Shown here in pieces: positions 33,251 through 42,225 of a DNA stretch of 50,916 nt. Each line of letters opens with the position of its first letter. Position 1 is the stretch's first letter. The notes beneath the pieces were generated by a model. The model worked only from the letters and a program-made list of their open reading frames with translations, was not told where the DNA came from and did not search any database. The translations under genes and the position numbers were made by a program. The stretch covers positions 1 to 50,916 of the forward strand of contig CAZNPL010000045.1 in assembly GCA_964574815.1 (NCBI GenBank). Direction: 5' to 3'. The stretch is from CAZNPL01 sp964574815. GTDB taxonomy: Bacteria > Planctomycetota > Phycisphaerae > UBA1845.

Positions 33251-33381
33251 ACACCTCAAAGGTGTGCGGACGTGGGTGCCATGGACAACTCGGTGTTGCC
33301 TGCAGGCAAGAGCTGCGTTGGCCGTGCCGCCGTAAAACGGAAGTAACGCATCAGCAAGCTCCGCCGCCGTTGGCACCTACG
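33251..33381. other. nested inverted-repeat (possible structured RNA) stretch
   Basis: In the 414-bp gap before the protease gene, CGTGGGTGCCA (33271-33281) pairs with TGGCACCTACG (33371-33381) across 89 bases with one G-T pair. Inside lie a 14-nt palindrome TTGCCTGCAGGCAA (33296-33309) and a bulged stem: GAGCTGCGTT (33310-33319) with AACGC (33345-33349) and AGCTC (33357-33361). Just before is ACACCT/AGGTGT (33251-33265). It matches no RNA family I can name. It could instead be a degraded palindromic repeat. Confidence 0.4.
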
Positions 33382-33552
33382 CTTGCCTATGAGTCCCTCC
33401 CTAAACACGCGCCCCGCGACCGCGGTGCGCGTTCGGGTTCGATTATCGGAGCGAGTCTGGCAGCGACGGCCCCTCGAACCACCGTCGAATGTTATGCTGA
33501 CGATATAGGCCGGCGCGCTCGGCTTGTTAACGTTTCATAGGAGCTGCGACGT

Positions 33553-35571
33553 GTGCCGGCGGGCGTGACGGGTGACACGACAAAACGGATTTCGAACCGC
33601 ACGAGGATTATGGTCCTCCAGTATTTCGATCTCGGCTTCGGCCGTACGTTCGCTCGGCTCTGGTCCGCGCGTGCGGGAAGCCTGTGCGCTTGCCTGGCAA
33701 GTATGTTGTGTGCAAGTTGTGGGCGGTGGCCGCTGGACGGAGTCGATCCCGCGGCGCCCGATTCAACGGGATCGGACGCCGCCGTAGCGGAAACGGACTT
33801 TACGTTCGTGGAGGATGACGACCCGCTCGTCAGCGCCCTGCCCTTCGTCGAAAATGAGCTGCTTGCACGCATCCTGCCCGGGGCGCAAGCGGACGATCTC
33901 GATCGGGCCTACGAACAGGCGGGCGTGGAACCCGTTCGCACGCTTGAGGACATCGAGACCGTCGCCGTCACGGTATGCGTTGCGTCGTTTCACGAGGCCG
34001 CGGCGACGCTGGCGGCTCATCCAGCGATCGAATCGGTTCACAAAAGCTATCTCTATGACGCCCAGGCACTGCCGAACGACACGGAGATCAGCTACCAGAC
34101 GCATATCGAGATGGTCGGTCTGCCTCAGGCGTGGGACCTCTCAACCGGTGACGAGGCCATCGTCATCGCGATCGTCGACACCGGCGTCGACCGCGACCAC
34201 CCGGACCTGCAGCAAAAGCTCCTCGCCGGACGAAACATCTACGCGAATAGCGACGACGCGGACGACGTCTGGGGACACGGCACGGCGGTGGCCGGGACGG
34301 CGGCCGCAATGACCAACAACCGCCTCGGCGTGGCCGGCGTGGCCTGGGACAACCCTCTCATGCCGGTCCGTGTATCAAATAGCCGCGGTATGGCCTCCAG
34401 CAGAGACATCGCGGGCGGCATCGTCTGGGCCGTCCGCCACGGCGCCCGGGTGATCAACGTCAGCTTTGCACCGCTGGCTTCGGATTCGACGGTGCTGGCC
34501 GCCGCCCGATACGCCCGAAACGCCGGCCGCCTCGTCTTCATCAGCAGCGGCAATAGCGGCGAGCGTTACCGCGCGCGGGACACAAGTGATGCCGTCTTTG
34601 TCGGGGCCGTTGACGGAACGGGCGAGCTCGCGTTTTTCTCGGACTACGGCGCCTTCGTCGACATCGTCGCCCCCGGCACGGACATCCGCACAACCGCAAT
34701 GGGCGGCGGCTATCGACGTGCCAACGGGACGTCGTTCGCCAGCCCGATTGCAGCCGGCGTCGCGGCGTTGGTCTGGTCCGTGAATCCGGACCTTCGTCCG
34801 GTCACTGTCGAAGGCCTGATTTTCGGTCACGCCATCGACCTCGGGGACGACGGCCGCGACGAATTCCACGGCCACGGCATGGTTGATGCCTCGGGCGCCG
34901 TGGAGGCGGCGCTGAACGTCGTGGAACCCGAGGACAACGTACCTCCGGAAATAAGGATCATCGAGCCACTCGACGGAGCGGTTGTCACCGGCTACGTGCG
35001 TATTCCGGTTAGCGCCGTCGACGGGCTCGGAGTGGCGGATGTGGTCCTCTCGATAGACGGCCAGCCGTTCGCAACGGACACGGCCAAGCCTTATCGCTTC
35101 ACGATCAACACGCAGAGGCTTTCGCCCGGGCGGCACACAATTAGTGCCGTCGCCACGGACCGGGCCGGCAACTCGGCCGAGGCGGAACCCGTGGATGTTT
35201 GGGTTGTGGCCGGGGAGACCGGCGGTGGTTCGGAGCCGGGAGATGCGGACGGCGGCACTCCGGCAAGCGCAGACGAAGGTGAAGACGTTACGCCCCCGAC
35301 CATAACATTGATGGCACCTGTTGATGGCACTCTGGTCTTTCAAAGCGTGGCCGTCCAGGTGGAGTTAAGCGACGACTACGAACTTCACAGCGTGGTATGG
35401 CTGGTGGATGGTGTGCGGCACCATTCTCAAGCTCTGGACGGGGCGCTCGGGATTGTGACGTTCTGGTGGGACGCCGAATCGGCGGAGGCCGGGGACCACC
35501 AGGTCGTTGCCCGCGTCTTGGACTCGGCCGGAAACGAGTCGGTAGCCTCCGTTATGCTGGTAAAACAATGA
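33553..35571 (+). CDS. subtilisin-like serine protease (S8) with Ig-like domains, likely lipoprotein
   Basis: A 672-residue exported protease. A hydrophobic signal ends at a lipobox-like MLCASC (Cys56). A prodomain-like part follows (about 95-170), then the S8 domain with Asp209 in AIVDTGVDRDHPDL, His242 in GHGTAVAGTA, Asn334 in SSGNSG and Ser394 in GTSFASPIAAGVAAL. Two Ig-like units follow (PEIRIIEPLDGAVVTG and PTITLMAPVDGTLVFQ), joined by a Gly/Asp-rich linker. GTG 33553 has AGGAG 10 nt upstream; ATG 33610 with GAGG gives a more usual signal length, so the start is uncertain. It may process nearby surface proteins, but that is only a guess from position. Confidence 0.88.
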   Translation: MPAGVTGDTTKRISNRTRIMVLQYFDLGFGRTFARLWSARAGSLCACLASMLCASCGRWPLDGVDPAAPDSTGSDAAVAETDFTFVEDDDPLVSALPFVENELLARILPGAQADDLDRAYEQAGVEPVRTLEDIETVAVTVCVASFHEAAATLAAHPAIESVHKSYLYDAQALPNDTEISYQTHIEMVGLPQAWDLSTGDEAIVIAIVDTGVDRDHPDLQQKLLAGRNIYANSDDADDVWGHGTAVAGTAAAMTNNRLGVAGVAWDNPLMPVRVSNSRGMASSRDIAGGIVWAVRHGARVINVSFAPLASDSTVLAAARYARNAGRLVFISSGNSGERYRARDTSDAVFVGAVDGTGELAFFSDYGAFVDIVAPGTDIRTTAMGGGYRRANGTSFASPIAAGVAALVWSVNPDLRPVTVEGLIFGHAIDLGDDGRDEFHGHGMVDASGAVEAALNVVEPEDNVPPEIRIIEPLDGAVVTGYVRIPVSAVDGLGVADVVLSIDGQPFATDTAKPYRFTINTQRLSPGRHTISAVATDRAGNSAEAEPVDVWVVAGETGGGSEPGDADGGTPASADEGEDVTPPTITLMAPVDGTLVFQSVAVQVELSDDYELHSVVWLVDGVRHHSQALDGALGIVTFWWDAESAEAGDHQVVARVLDSAGNESVASVMLVKQ

Positions 35572-35680
35572 GGGACCACGAGGCCGGGCCACGGCTGAGG
35601 TTTGAACAGGGTGGGTTGATTGGGAGCACGAGCTCTCGGACGGACGCGGTTGGGTTAACCAACACGCTTAAATTCTGTCA

Positions 35681-35736
35681 AAAGTTATCGGAACTTTGCG
35701 GGACGGCTTGACAAATACCAACCATGCTGCTAGAAG
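35681..35736 (+). promoter_or_regulatory. promoter and operator-like palindrome upstream of the exopolysaccharide operon
   Basis: TTGACA (35708-35713) and TAGAAG (35731-35736) are 17 bases apart. An inverted repeat AAAGTT-ATCGG-AACTTT (35681-35697) ends 10 bp before the -35 box, a plausible regulator site. Confidence 0.5.
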
Positions 35737-35781
35737 CTTTAAACTACTGTGGTGCTGGTTCTTGGGACTCGAGGGCTCGGT

Positions 35782-35904
35782 ATGTACGAACCAGGCAAAC
35801 CGGCCCGCCCGGAGGGAGAGCAACAGGCCGTCGGCGATTCGGGACCGGATGCCTGCGAGCGCCGGATCGCGAAATATTGCACGGGCCGCAACGCTGACGG
35901 CTAA
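35782..35904 (+). CDS. possible 40-residue leader ORF of the exopolysaccharide operon
   Basis: ATG 35782 has GAGGG six bases upstream and lies about 45 bp after the promoter-like boxes. The product starts MYEPGKPARPEGEQQAVGDS and ends AKYCTGRNADG. It has two Cys, no membrane segment and no known family. It is too short to judge by composition. It could be a leader peptide, a remnant, or chance. Confidence 0.3.
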   Translation: MYEPGKPARPEGEQQAVGDSGPDACERRIAKYCTGRNADG

Positions 35905-36341
35905 CCTCTCTTGCGTGCGTGAGTCTCTCGATCATATGGGGGGAATTTGCGCGACCCATCTGAGGGCAAAGAAGAAACCCGATTCAAGGACGAATGTCGG
36001 AAGCCTGGGACGTTCTGCTGAGCAGGGACGGGATGCCCTGATCGCTGCCTGAACCTAAGAGGCTCAGTCAAGAGCGGGCAAGCGCCTTGATATTCTCAAT
36101 CGCTCGTCCGGTGGCTATCCGTCCAGAGGCACGAAGCAAACTGGAATTGCAGTCATCCGACTGGGCTCGTCCGAAGCCGGGTCGAGGGTGCCAAGGGGCA
36201 CGGCGGCTGAACCCGCTGGTCCGGCCGGCTCAATGGCGGCCATCAAGCGTGAGGTACTCGCCGCCTGCTAATGGAATAGTGGCCAGTAGCGCACGCTTTG
36301 GGCGGCGCGATGAGGCCGTCATCGGAAGGGAGCTGACCGCG
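35905..36341. other. long untranslated leader before the exopolysaccharide genes
   Basis: About 440 bp with no credible gene. The next gene's frame stays open back to 36087, but that extension is Arg/Pro/Ser-rich and unlike the family. GGAAGGGAG near 36334 is the best ribosome site for the start at 36342. Confidence 0.4.
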
Positions 36342-38615
36342 TTGCAATCGTTGGGCTGGTACGCACGACGCCTGAGCTCCATGAAGGTTCCGGAGGTGCT
36401 CTGGCGCACCCATGGCGTGGTGCGCGATTCGGCTGAGCGCCTCACGCGGCGAGCGTGGCGGCATGCGCCGCCGCTGAGTCGTATTGTTAACGGACGGGCC
36501 GGCGGTCGGCTCGTACGGCCCGCCGTGATCGGCCGGCACACCGCATCGCTGTCGGCTGAAGCGCTTGACAACATGCCGCGCCAGTGGCGTAAAGACGCCG
36601 TTGTTCGTGCGGAGGCTGTCGCGCGCCATCGCCTCGATCTCTTTGACTTACGTGACGTTCACCTTGGCGACCCGATCGACTGGAACTTCGAATTCAAAGC
36701 GGGCAAACCAACGCCCATGCGCTTCGCCCCCGACATCGACTATCGCGATTACGACGTCACCGGCGACTGCAAGTTTGCGTGGGAACCCAGCCGCCATCAG
36801 CAGCTCGTGACGCTGGCGCGGGCTTTCCGATACACCGGTGACGAGCGCTTCGCAAAGGCGGTTCTGGAACAGATCGATAGCTGGATGGACCAGTGCCCGT
36901 TCCAGGTCGGCATGCAATGGCGCAGCCCCTTGGAACTGGCGATCCGGCTGATCAACTGGGTCTGGGCGCTTTCGCTGATTGATTCAGCCGATGCCTTGAG
37001 CCGGATTCGGCTGGAACGCGCGGCGGCGGTCGCGTTCCTCCATATGCGGGAGATCAGCCGCAAGTACTCGCGCTATTCGTCGGCAAACAACCATTTGATC
37101 GGCGAGGCCGCGGGCGTGTTCATCGGTGCGGCCTACTTCTGTTCATTCAAGGATGCGGCACGTTGGCGGCGTCAAAGTCGCGCGATTCTCGAACACGAGA
37201 TCGTCGCACAGACTTACCCTGACGGCGGAAATCGCGAGCAGGCACTCGGCTATCACTTGTTCGCCCTCCAGTTCTTCCTTCTCGCCGGCTTGGCTGCGCG
37301 AAACATCGGCGAGGAATTCGACCCGAACTACTGGCAAACTCTCGAACGCATGTTCGGCTTCGCCGCAGCCTTCATCGACGGCGATGAGTTCGCCCCCATG
37401 TACGGCGACAGCGACGACGGATACGTGCTCGATCTGGGTCGGCGCCTGAATGATCCGTCGACGCTGATGGGTGTCGGAGCCGTGCTGTTCGAGCGGGCTG
37501 ACTTCAAAGCGTTGGTGGGCGAATGCCGCGAGCCGGTCTTCTGGCTTTTCGGTGACCACGGACTGCGACGCTTCGAAGACATCGACGGTCGCCAGCCATC
37601 GCCCGCGCAGTCACGAGCATTCCCTGAAACGGGCTGCTACATTCTCGAATCGGGTCAGCCGGGAGGGAGCGATCACGTTCGGGTCGTTTTTGATTGCGGC
37701 GAACTGGGCTTCAAGTCCATCGCTGCCCACGGCCACGCCGACGCACTCGCCGTGTCGTTGCGGGCCGCTGGTTGCGACATCCTCGTGGACCCCGGCACGT
37801 ACGACTACTTCACGCACCCGTCATGGCGTCGCTATTTCCGGAGCACCGCGGCCCACAACACCGTCGTGGTCGATGGAGAAGATCAGTCGGAGATGCTCGG
37901 TTCCTTCTTGTGGGGGCGGCGAGCCAACGCAAGCTGCATTTGCTGGTCGCCCACCGAAGACGGCGGCGCTGTTGTCGGCGAACACGACGGGTACCGACGT
38001 CTCACCGATCCGGTGACGCATCGGCGAAAGGTCGAGCTGGACGGGCGGACTCAGATCGTCACGATCGTCGATGAACTGAGTGCCCGGAGGCACCATGATC
38101 TCGAACTCCACTTGCATTTTGGTGAGCGCTGCCGTGTGTCGAAGCTCGACGACCGGCGATTCGAAGTGCACTACGCAGCGGGCCGCGCTGTCGTCGAGCC
38201 CGACCTCACACTCACCGTCCAATTGGTAACCGGTTCCGAAGAGCCGATCCAGGGTTGGGTGAGCGGCGGGTATCATCACAAATCAGCAAGCACGACCTTG
38301 GTGGGGCGTCGCAGTTTTCAAGGGCCGGTTACCCTGCGGACTCGGATCACAGTTGTGCCGCAGTGGTCATCGGACGCGCGCGAGGGGAATACGGACGCAC
38401 TGACCGAGACCGCGCCGCGAATCGGGCGAGCTGGGGAAAACGGCGCTGATGTGATGCGGTCTGAGCCGCCAGATCGCGAGCGCCCGGAAACGATGATGCA
38501 CTCGCAACAGGACCCGATTTCGCACGTCATCACGCGCGGCACGAGGGGGGCTATGGATATGGATAACGACGCAATCGGAAACCCGGTTGCGTTATGGGGG
38601 AGAAGCAATGAGTAG
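36342..38615 (+). CDS. heparinase II/III-family protein (polysaccharide lyase fold)
   Basis: A 757-residue protein of the heparinase II/III type, often encoded in exopolysaccharide loci, where it is thought to trim or cleave uronic-acid polymers. The N-terminus (LQSLGWYARRLSSMKVPEVL) is the usual family opening. An alpha/alpha-toroid follows (PIDWNFEFKAG, WEPSRHQQLVTLARAF, SSANNHLIGEAAGVFIGAAY). The beta-sandwich half has AAHGHADALAVSLRAAG, DPGTYDYF and RSTAAHNTVVVDGEDQSE, where the catalytic and structural His/Tyr residues of the family lie. No signal peptide is evident with this start. TTG 36342 is chosen for GGAAGGGAG upstream and the family start; ATG 36381 is the alternative. Its end overlaps the next gene by 8 bp. 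Confidence 0.8.
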   Translation: MQSLGWYARRLSSMKVPEVLWRTHGVVRDSAERLTRRAWRHAPPLSRIVNGRAGGRLVRPAVIGRHTASLSAEALDNMPRQWRKDAVVRAEAVARHRLDLFDLRDVHLGDPIDWNFEFKAGKPTPMRFAPDIDYRDYDVTGDCKFAWEPSRHQQLVTLARAFRYTGDERFAKAVLEQIDSWMDQCPFQVGMQWRSPLELAIRLINWVWALSLIDSADALSRIRLERAAAVAFLHMREISRKYSRYSSANNHLIGEAAGVFIGAAYFCSFKDAARWRRQSRAILEHEIVAQTYPDGGNREQALGYHLFALQFFLLAGLAARNIGEEFDPNYWQTLERMFGFAAAFIDGDEFAPMYGDSDDGYVLDLGRRLNDPSTLMGVGAVLFERADFKALVGECREPVFWLFGDHGLRRFEDIDGRQPSPAQSRAFPETGCYILESGQPGGSDHVRVVFDCGELGFKSIAAHGHADALAVSLRAAGCDILVDPGTYDYFTHPSWRRYFRSTAAHNTVVVDGEDQSEMLGSFLWGRRANASCICWSPTEDGGAVVGEHDGYRRLTDPVTHRRKVELDGRTQIVTIVDELSARRHHDLELHLHFGERCRVSKLDDRRFEVHYAAGRAVVEPDLTLTVQLVTGSEEPIQGWVSGGYHHKSASTTLVGRRSFQGPVTLRTRITVVPQWSSDAREGNTDALTETAPRIGRAGENGADVMRSEPPDRERPETMMHSQQDPISHVITRGTRGAMDMDNDAIGNPVALWGRSNE

Positions 38616-39777
38616 CGTGGCGAGCAAAACGCTGTATCGAATCGGCGGTGGCGACCGCAACAATGGCTTCAGAGCAGACGGGGAGTCGGCCGCACATTTG
38701 AGCGTTCAGGACGAGAGCATGGCCCGGGTCGCAGGGGTGATTCTTGCCGGCACGCAGCCGTGGGGGGCGTGTGCCCTGGAGCGAGTCGTCCCGCGGGCGT
38801 TGGCGCCGATTGCCAATCAACCTTTGCTGTCGCATGTGCTCGGCTGGCTTGCGCACGCCGGCATCCGCTCGGCCAACATCTGCGGAAACACGTATACGGA
38901 CCTGGTTCGTCGCCGCCTGACCCGGGGCATTTCGGGTGCTTGCAGTCCGAATTGGCTTTCGATTGACTACTATGAGGATCTGGCTCCGCGAGGACCCGCC
39001 GGGTGTGTCCGCGATGCGGGACTTGGAAGCGGCTGCGACACGGTCGTTGCCGTGGAGGGCAGTCTGATCCCTCAGGTGAGCCTCTCCGAACTCGTGGAGT
39101 TCCACCGCCGCAGCGAAGCGGCGCTGACCGTCGTCGTATCGAAAGCGCCGCGCGATAACGGAGGCGCCGAAGGCGGCCTTTGGCCGATGGGTATTTACGT
39201 CCTGAGTCGTTCGGCCCTGACCGAGATTTCACCACACGGATATCAGGACATCAAAGAAGCACTGATCCCGCACCTCTACAAAAGACAGTTGTCGGTCATG
39301 CCGTTTCTGACGACTTGTGTGACGCCGCGTGTAACCAGTGTGGACTCTTATCTGGCCGTCAACGGTTGGATGCTGCGGACTTTGGGGCATCGGCAGGAGG
39401 AGTGGCATCGTTACTGCGGAGAGGGTTACCGGACAAACGGTCAGGCGGGCGCACATTCCACGGCGGCCATCGACTCGACTGCCCGGCTCATCGGTCCTAT
39501 CCTGATAGGTGAGGGCGCTACCGTCGGGGCAGGGGTGACCGTCGTCGGCCCGACCAGCATCGGTTCACATTGTCACATTGGCGAGGGCGCTGTGGTCTGC
39601 CGGTCGTCACTTTGGGACGAGTGCAGCGTCGGCTCAGGGGCTGTTCTGGATCGGTGCATCGTCACGTCGAGAGCGGGCGTGAGAGCCGACACGGCGAATC
39701 GCTACGTGGTCTTTGCGGAGCAGCAGTCGCGGCTCGCTTACTTGAGCCGCTGGTTCCGAAAGCGGAATGGCGGCTAA
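38608..39777 (+). CDS. NDP-sugar pyrophosphorylase-like protein with left-handed beta-helix tail
   Basis: A 389-residue protein built like a sugar-1-phosphate nucleotidylyltransferase: an N-terminal Rossmann-like domain (about 40-270) and a C-terminal hexapeptide LbH (about 290-365, for example LIGPILIGEGATVGAGVTVV). The nucleotide-binding start reads GVILAGTQPWGACALERVVP followed by RALAPIANQPLLSHVL. The usual GGxGTRL and PK are thus replaced or missing, so activity is doubtful. ATG 38608 has GGGGAG upstream and lies inside the end of the heparinase gene. It probably serves polymer precursor supply or its regulation. Confidence 0.7.
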   Translation: MSSVASKTLYRIGGGDRNNGFRADGESAAHLSVQDESMARVAGVILAGTQPWGACALERVVPRALAPIANQPLLSHVLGWLAHAGIRSANICGNTYTDLVRRRLTRGISGACSPNWLSIDYYEDLAPRGPAGCVRDAGLGSGCDTVVAVEGSLIPQVSLSELVEFHRRSEAALTVVVSKAPRDNGGAEGGLWPMGIYVLSRSALTEISPHGYQDIKEALIPHLYKRQLSVMPFLTTCVTPRVTSVDSYLAVNGWMLRTLGHRQEEWHRYCGEGYRTNGQAGAHSTAAIDSTARLIGPILIGEGATVGAGVTVVGPTSIGSHCHIGEGAVVCRSSLWDECSVGSGAVLDRCIVTSRAGVRADTANRYVVFAEQQSRLAYLSRWFRKRNGG

Positions 39778-39915
39778 GGCGTCTGGAATGAACAACAGTC
39801 ATGAGAGCGTCGTGAACGGGCGATGGCCTGTGCCGCGACGCGAAACTTTCAGGCAGTCACAACCGCGCAGGGGCACTGAAGCACGCGCGGACGGGGAAAC
39901 AGGAGTATTCGGACA

Positions 39916-42180
39916 ATGAAAGATCGCAACGAAGGCGCACCGATGGACGGATCCGGCTCATTCGGCGGCCCTCTGGTACGCCAGGCGCCGGGCGATTTCG
40001 CGCCGGCTCTGCTGCCGGAAGATCCGGTCATGCTTTCAGGCGCGGCGGCAGGACCGTCGCGCTCCTTCACGGCGGCCACGCTCCTTCGTTACAAATGGAG
40101 CGTCCTCGCCATCTTCCTGCTGGTGAGCGCCGTCGCGGTCCCCCTCGTTTGGGCGATGGTCAAACCGCAGTACCGGGCGACGGCTGTGGTGCGGGTGGCT
40201 CCAGTCGTACCGCAGCTTCTTTACAAGTACGAAGACAACGGTCTCGTGCCGCTGTATCAGTCGTACTTGCAGACGCAAGTCGCCATCGTGCGGAACCCGG
40301 TCGTGCTCGAGCGCGTGTTGGAGGACGAACGCGTCCAGAACACCCGTTGGTACAAAGCCCCGCCCAAAGCCCTGTTCGGCGCTCCCTTGCCTCCGCTACA
40401 GCGCCTGATGAAGGACGTATCTGCAAACCCACGCCGCGGAACCGAACTTATCAACATATCCGTCACCGCCCTTGAACCTGCCGACGCCAAAACCATCGTC
40501 GACCGCGTCGTCCATCACTATCTCAACTACTCGGACACGGCCGAGGAGAAGATCGACCAGATGCAGATGACCGTACTGACGGATAAACAGGCCGAACTGC
40601 GCAGCGCGATCGAGGGCAAGATTCTCAATAAGAACACACTCGAGGCGAAACTCGGAACGTCAGAGCCGGACGAAATCCGTACGCGCGTGGCCGATCGCCT
40701 CGTGGAATTGGAGCACGATCTGCAGAACCTCAAACTCGATCGCCAGTTGAACCGGTGGCGATTGGACTACCTGGAGCAACAGCTTGCTGATGAGAAAGAC
40801 GAATCGCAGAACGGCGAATCGGGGGCGGAGCCCGTGGATCCGCGCTACGAGGACGACCCCATCTGGCAGGATCGGCGGTTGGCCTATGAGGCCTCTCGGC
40901 ATCAGTTGAACCTGGCCCGCGAACACTTCGGCGAGGCGCATCCTCGCATGAAACAACTGATTTCGGATGCCGACCATACCGAAAACCTGCTTCGTCAACG
41001 TGAACAGGAACTGGACGATCCGCGACGCGCGCGAACGGAGGTCGGTGGCGGTACCGCCGGCCCGACAGGACAAGTTCACGTCCTTGATAAGGACTCGATC
41101 CAACGTGCGATTGCCGAGGCCGAGTTTCGAGAAAAACAGATTGCCGAAACCATCAAGGAGCAGAGACGCCGGGTTGACGATGTCAATGAAAAGGCCCAGA
41201 TGATCGAGCGGCTCAATGCGGAGATCGACGACAAGCGCAAGGAGGCCGACGAGGTACAGCAACGTTTGAACGTCCTGCGCATTGAGAAACGGGCTGCCCG
41301 CGAAGTGGGGCGCGTCACCCTCGCCTCGGAGGCGGTGAAGCCTGCCGAGCCGCACCGGGATCGGCGCGCCTTGTTGTCTTTGCTGTTGATGGGCGTCGCG
41401 GGAGGCTTGGGCGTGGGCGTCGCCTTCCTGCGCAGCGTTCTGGACACGTCGGTGCGTGAAGTCGGAGACGTGCGCGGGACCATTCATATTCCTTTCCTGG
41501 GGTTGTTGCCGAAAGTCCGCCACGGCTCAACGTTGGACGACGAAAGTTCCGAAGCACTTCGCGAGAGTGTCCGCATGGTTCGTACGGCGTTGCTCGATCG
41601 CCTGACCGACAAGACCGGCCGATCGGTTGTGGTCACAAGCCCGGGACCTCAGTCGGGCAAGACCAGCGTGGCCATCCTGCTGGCCCGCAGCCTTGCGCGG
41701 GTCGGAAAGAGGGTTCTGCTCGTCGACGCCGACCTTCGTCGCCCCAGTTTGTCCGACCGGCTCGAAATCGAGGCGGAGCTGGGACTTGCGGATTTGCTCA
41801 ATGGCCGTGCTGACGAAGCCGACGTAGTGGTCGTCGGCTCAGCGGAGCACATCGACGTGATCCTGGCCGGCTGCTCCGCGCAGGAGAAGGATTCCGAGAT
41901 GATGGCGAATGGAGTGTTCACCAAGTGCCTCGAGCGCTGGCGTGAGCGCTACGATTTCATCCTGTTCGACGCACCCCCGGTGCTTCCGGTCGCCGATGCG
42001 CGTATCCTGACAAGCCAGGTGGACGGAGCAATTTTGACCTTGCGGGCGGCTCGGTGCCGCCGCTCCGACGCCGTTGAAGCCATTGAGCAACTGAGCGCTG
42101 CCGGCGGTACGACCCTCGGGACCATCCTGGTGGGCGCGGACTCTCGCCTGGCGTACGGCGCGCAGGCGTATCACTCGTAG
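39916..42180 (+). CDS. Wzc-like chain-length determinant and tyrosine autokinase
   Basis: A 754-residue BY-kinase that co-polymerises and exports polysaccharide. The N-terminal Wzz part has a first membrane helix (SVLAIFLLVSAVAVPLVWAM), a large periplasmic coiled-coil region with two long helices (about 200-475), and a second helix (LLSLLLMGVAGGLGVGVAF). The cytoplasmic ATPase has Walker A GPQSGKTSVA, Walker A' VLLVDADLRRP and Walker B ILFDAPPVL. The usual C-terminal tyrosine cluster is reduced to YGAQAYHS. AGGAG stands about 10 nt before the ATG. It precedes the LbH-sugar-transferase fusion and the Wza-like gene, its expected partners. Confidence 0.9.
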   Translation: MKDRNEGAPMDGSGSFGGPLVRQAPGDFAPALLPEDPVMLSGAAAGPSRSFTAATLLRYKWSVLAIFLLVSAVAVPLVWAMVKPQYRATAVVRVAPVVPQLLYKYEDNGLVPLYQSYLQTQVAIVRNPVVLERVLEDERVQNTRWYKAPPKALFGAPLPPLQRLMKDVSANPRRGTELINISVTALEPADAKTIVDRVVHHYLNYSDTAEEKIDQMQMTVLTDKQAELRSAIEGKILNKNTLEAKLGTSEPDEIRTRVADRLVELEHDLQNLKLDRQLNRWRLDYLEQQLADEKDESQNGESGAEPVDPRYEDDPIWQDRRLAYEASRHQLNLAREHFGEAHPRMKQLISDADHTENLLRQREQELDDPRRARTEVGGGTAGPTGQVHVLDKDSIQRAIAEAEFREKQIAETIKEQRRRVDDVNEKAQMIERLNAEIDDKRKEADEVQQRLNVLRIEKRAAREVGRVTLASEAVKPAEPHRDRRALLSLLLMGVAGGLGVGVAFLRSVLDTSVREVGDVRGTIHIPFLGLLPKVRHGSTLDDESSEALRESVRMVRTALLDRLTDKTGRSVVVTSPGPQSGKTSVAILLARSLARVGKRVLLVDADLRRPSLSDRLEIEAELGLADLLNGRADEADVVVVGSAEHIDVILAGCSAQEKDSEMMANGVFTKCLERWRERYDFILFDAPPVLPVADARILTSQVDGAILTLRAARCRRSDAVEAIEQLSAAGGTTLGTILVGADSRLAYGAQAYHS

Positions 42181-42225
42181 CGGTCCGTTTCGGATGCGAG
42201 AGCTTCCGGGCGGCGGGGAGAAGTC

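Noticed and set aside
33430..33452. GGGTTCGATT, like a tRNA T-arm
   Set aside because: The flanking bases cannot form the 5-bp T stem and no anticodon or acceptor arm surrounds it.
36087..36341. N-terminal extension of the heparinase-family frame
   Set aside because: The sequence is Arg/Pro/Ser-rich and unlike the family; a good ribosome site supports the later start.
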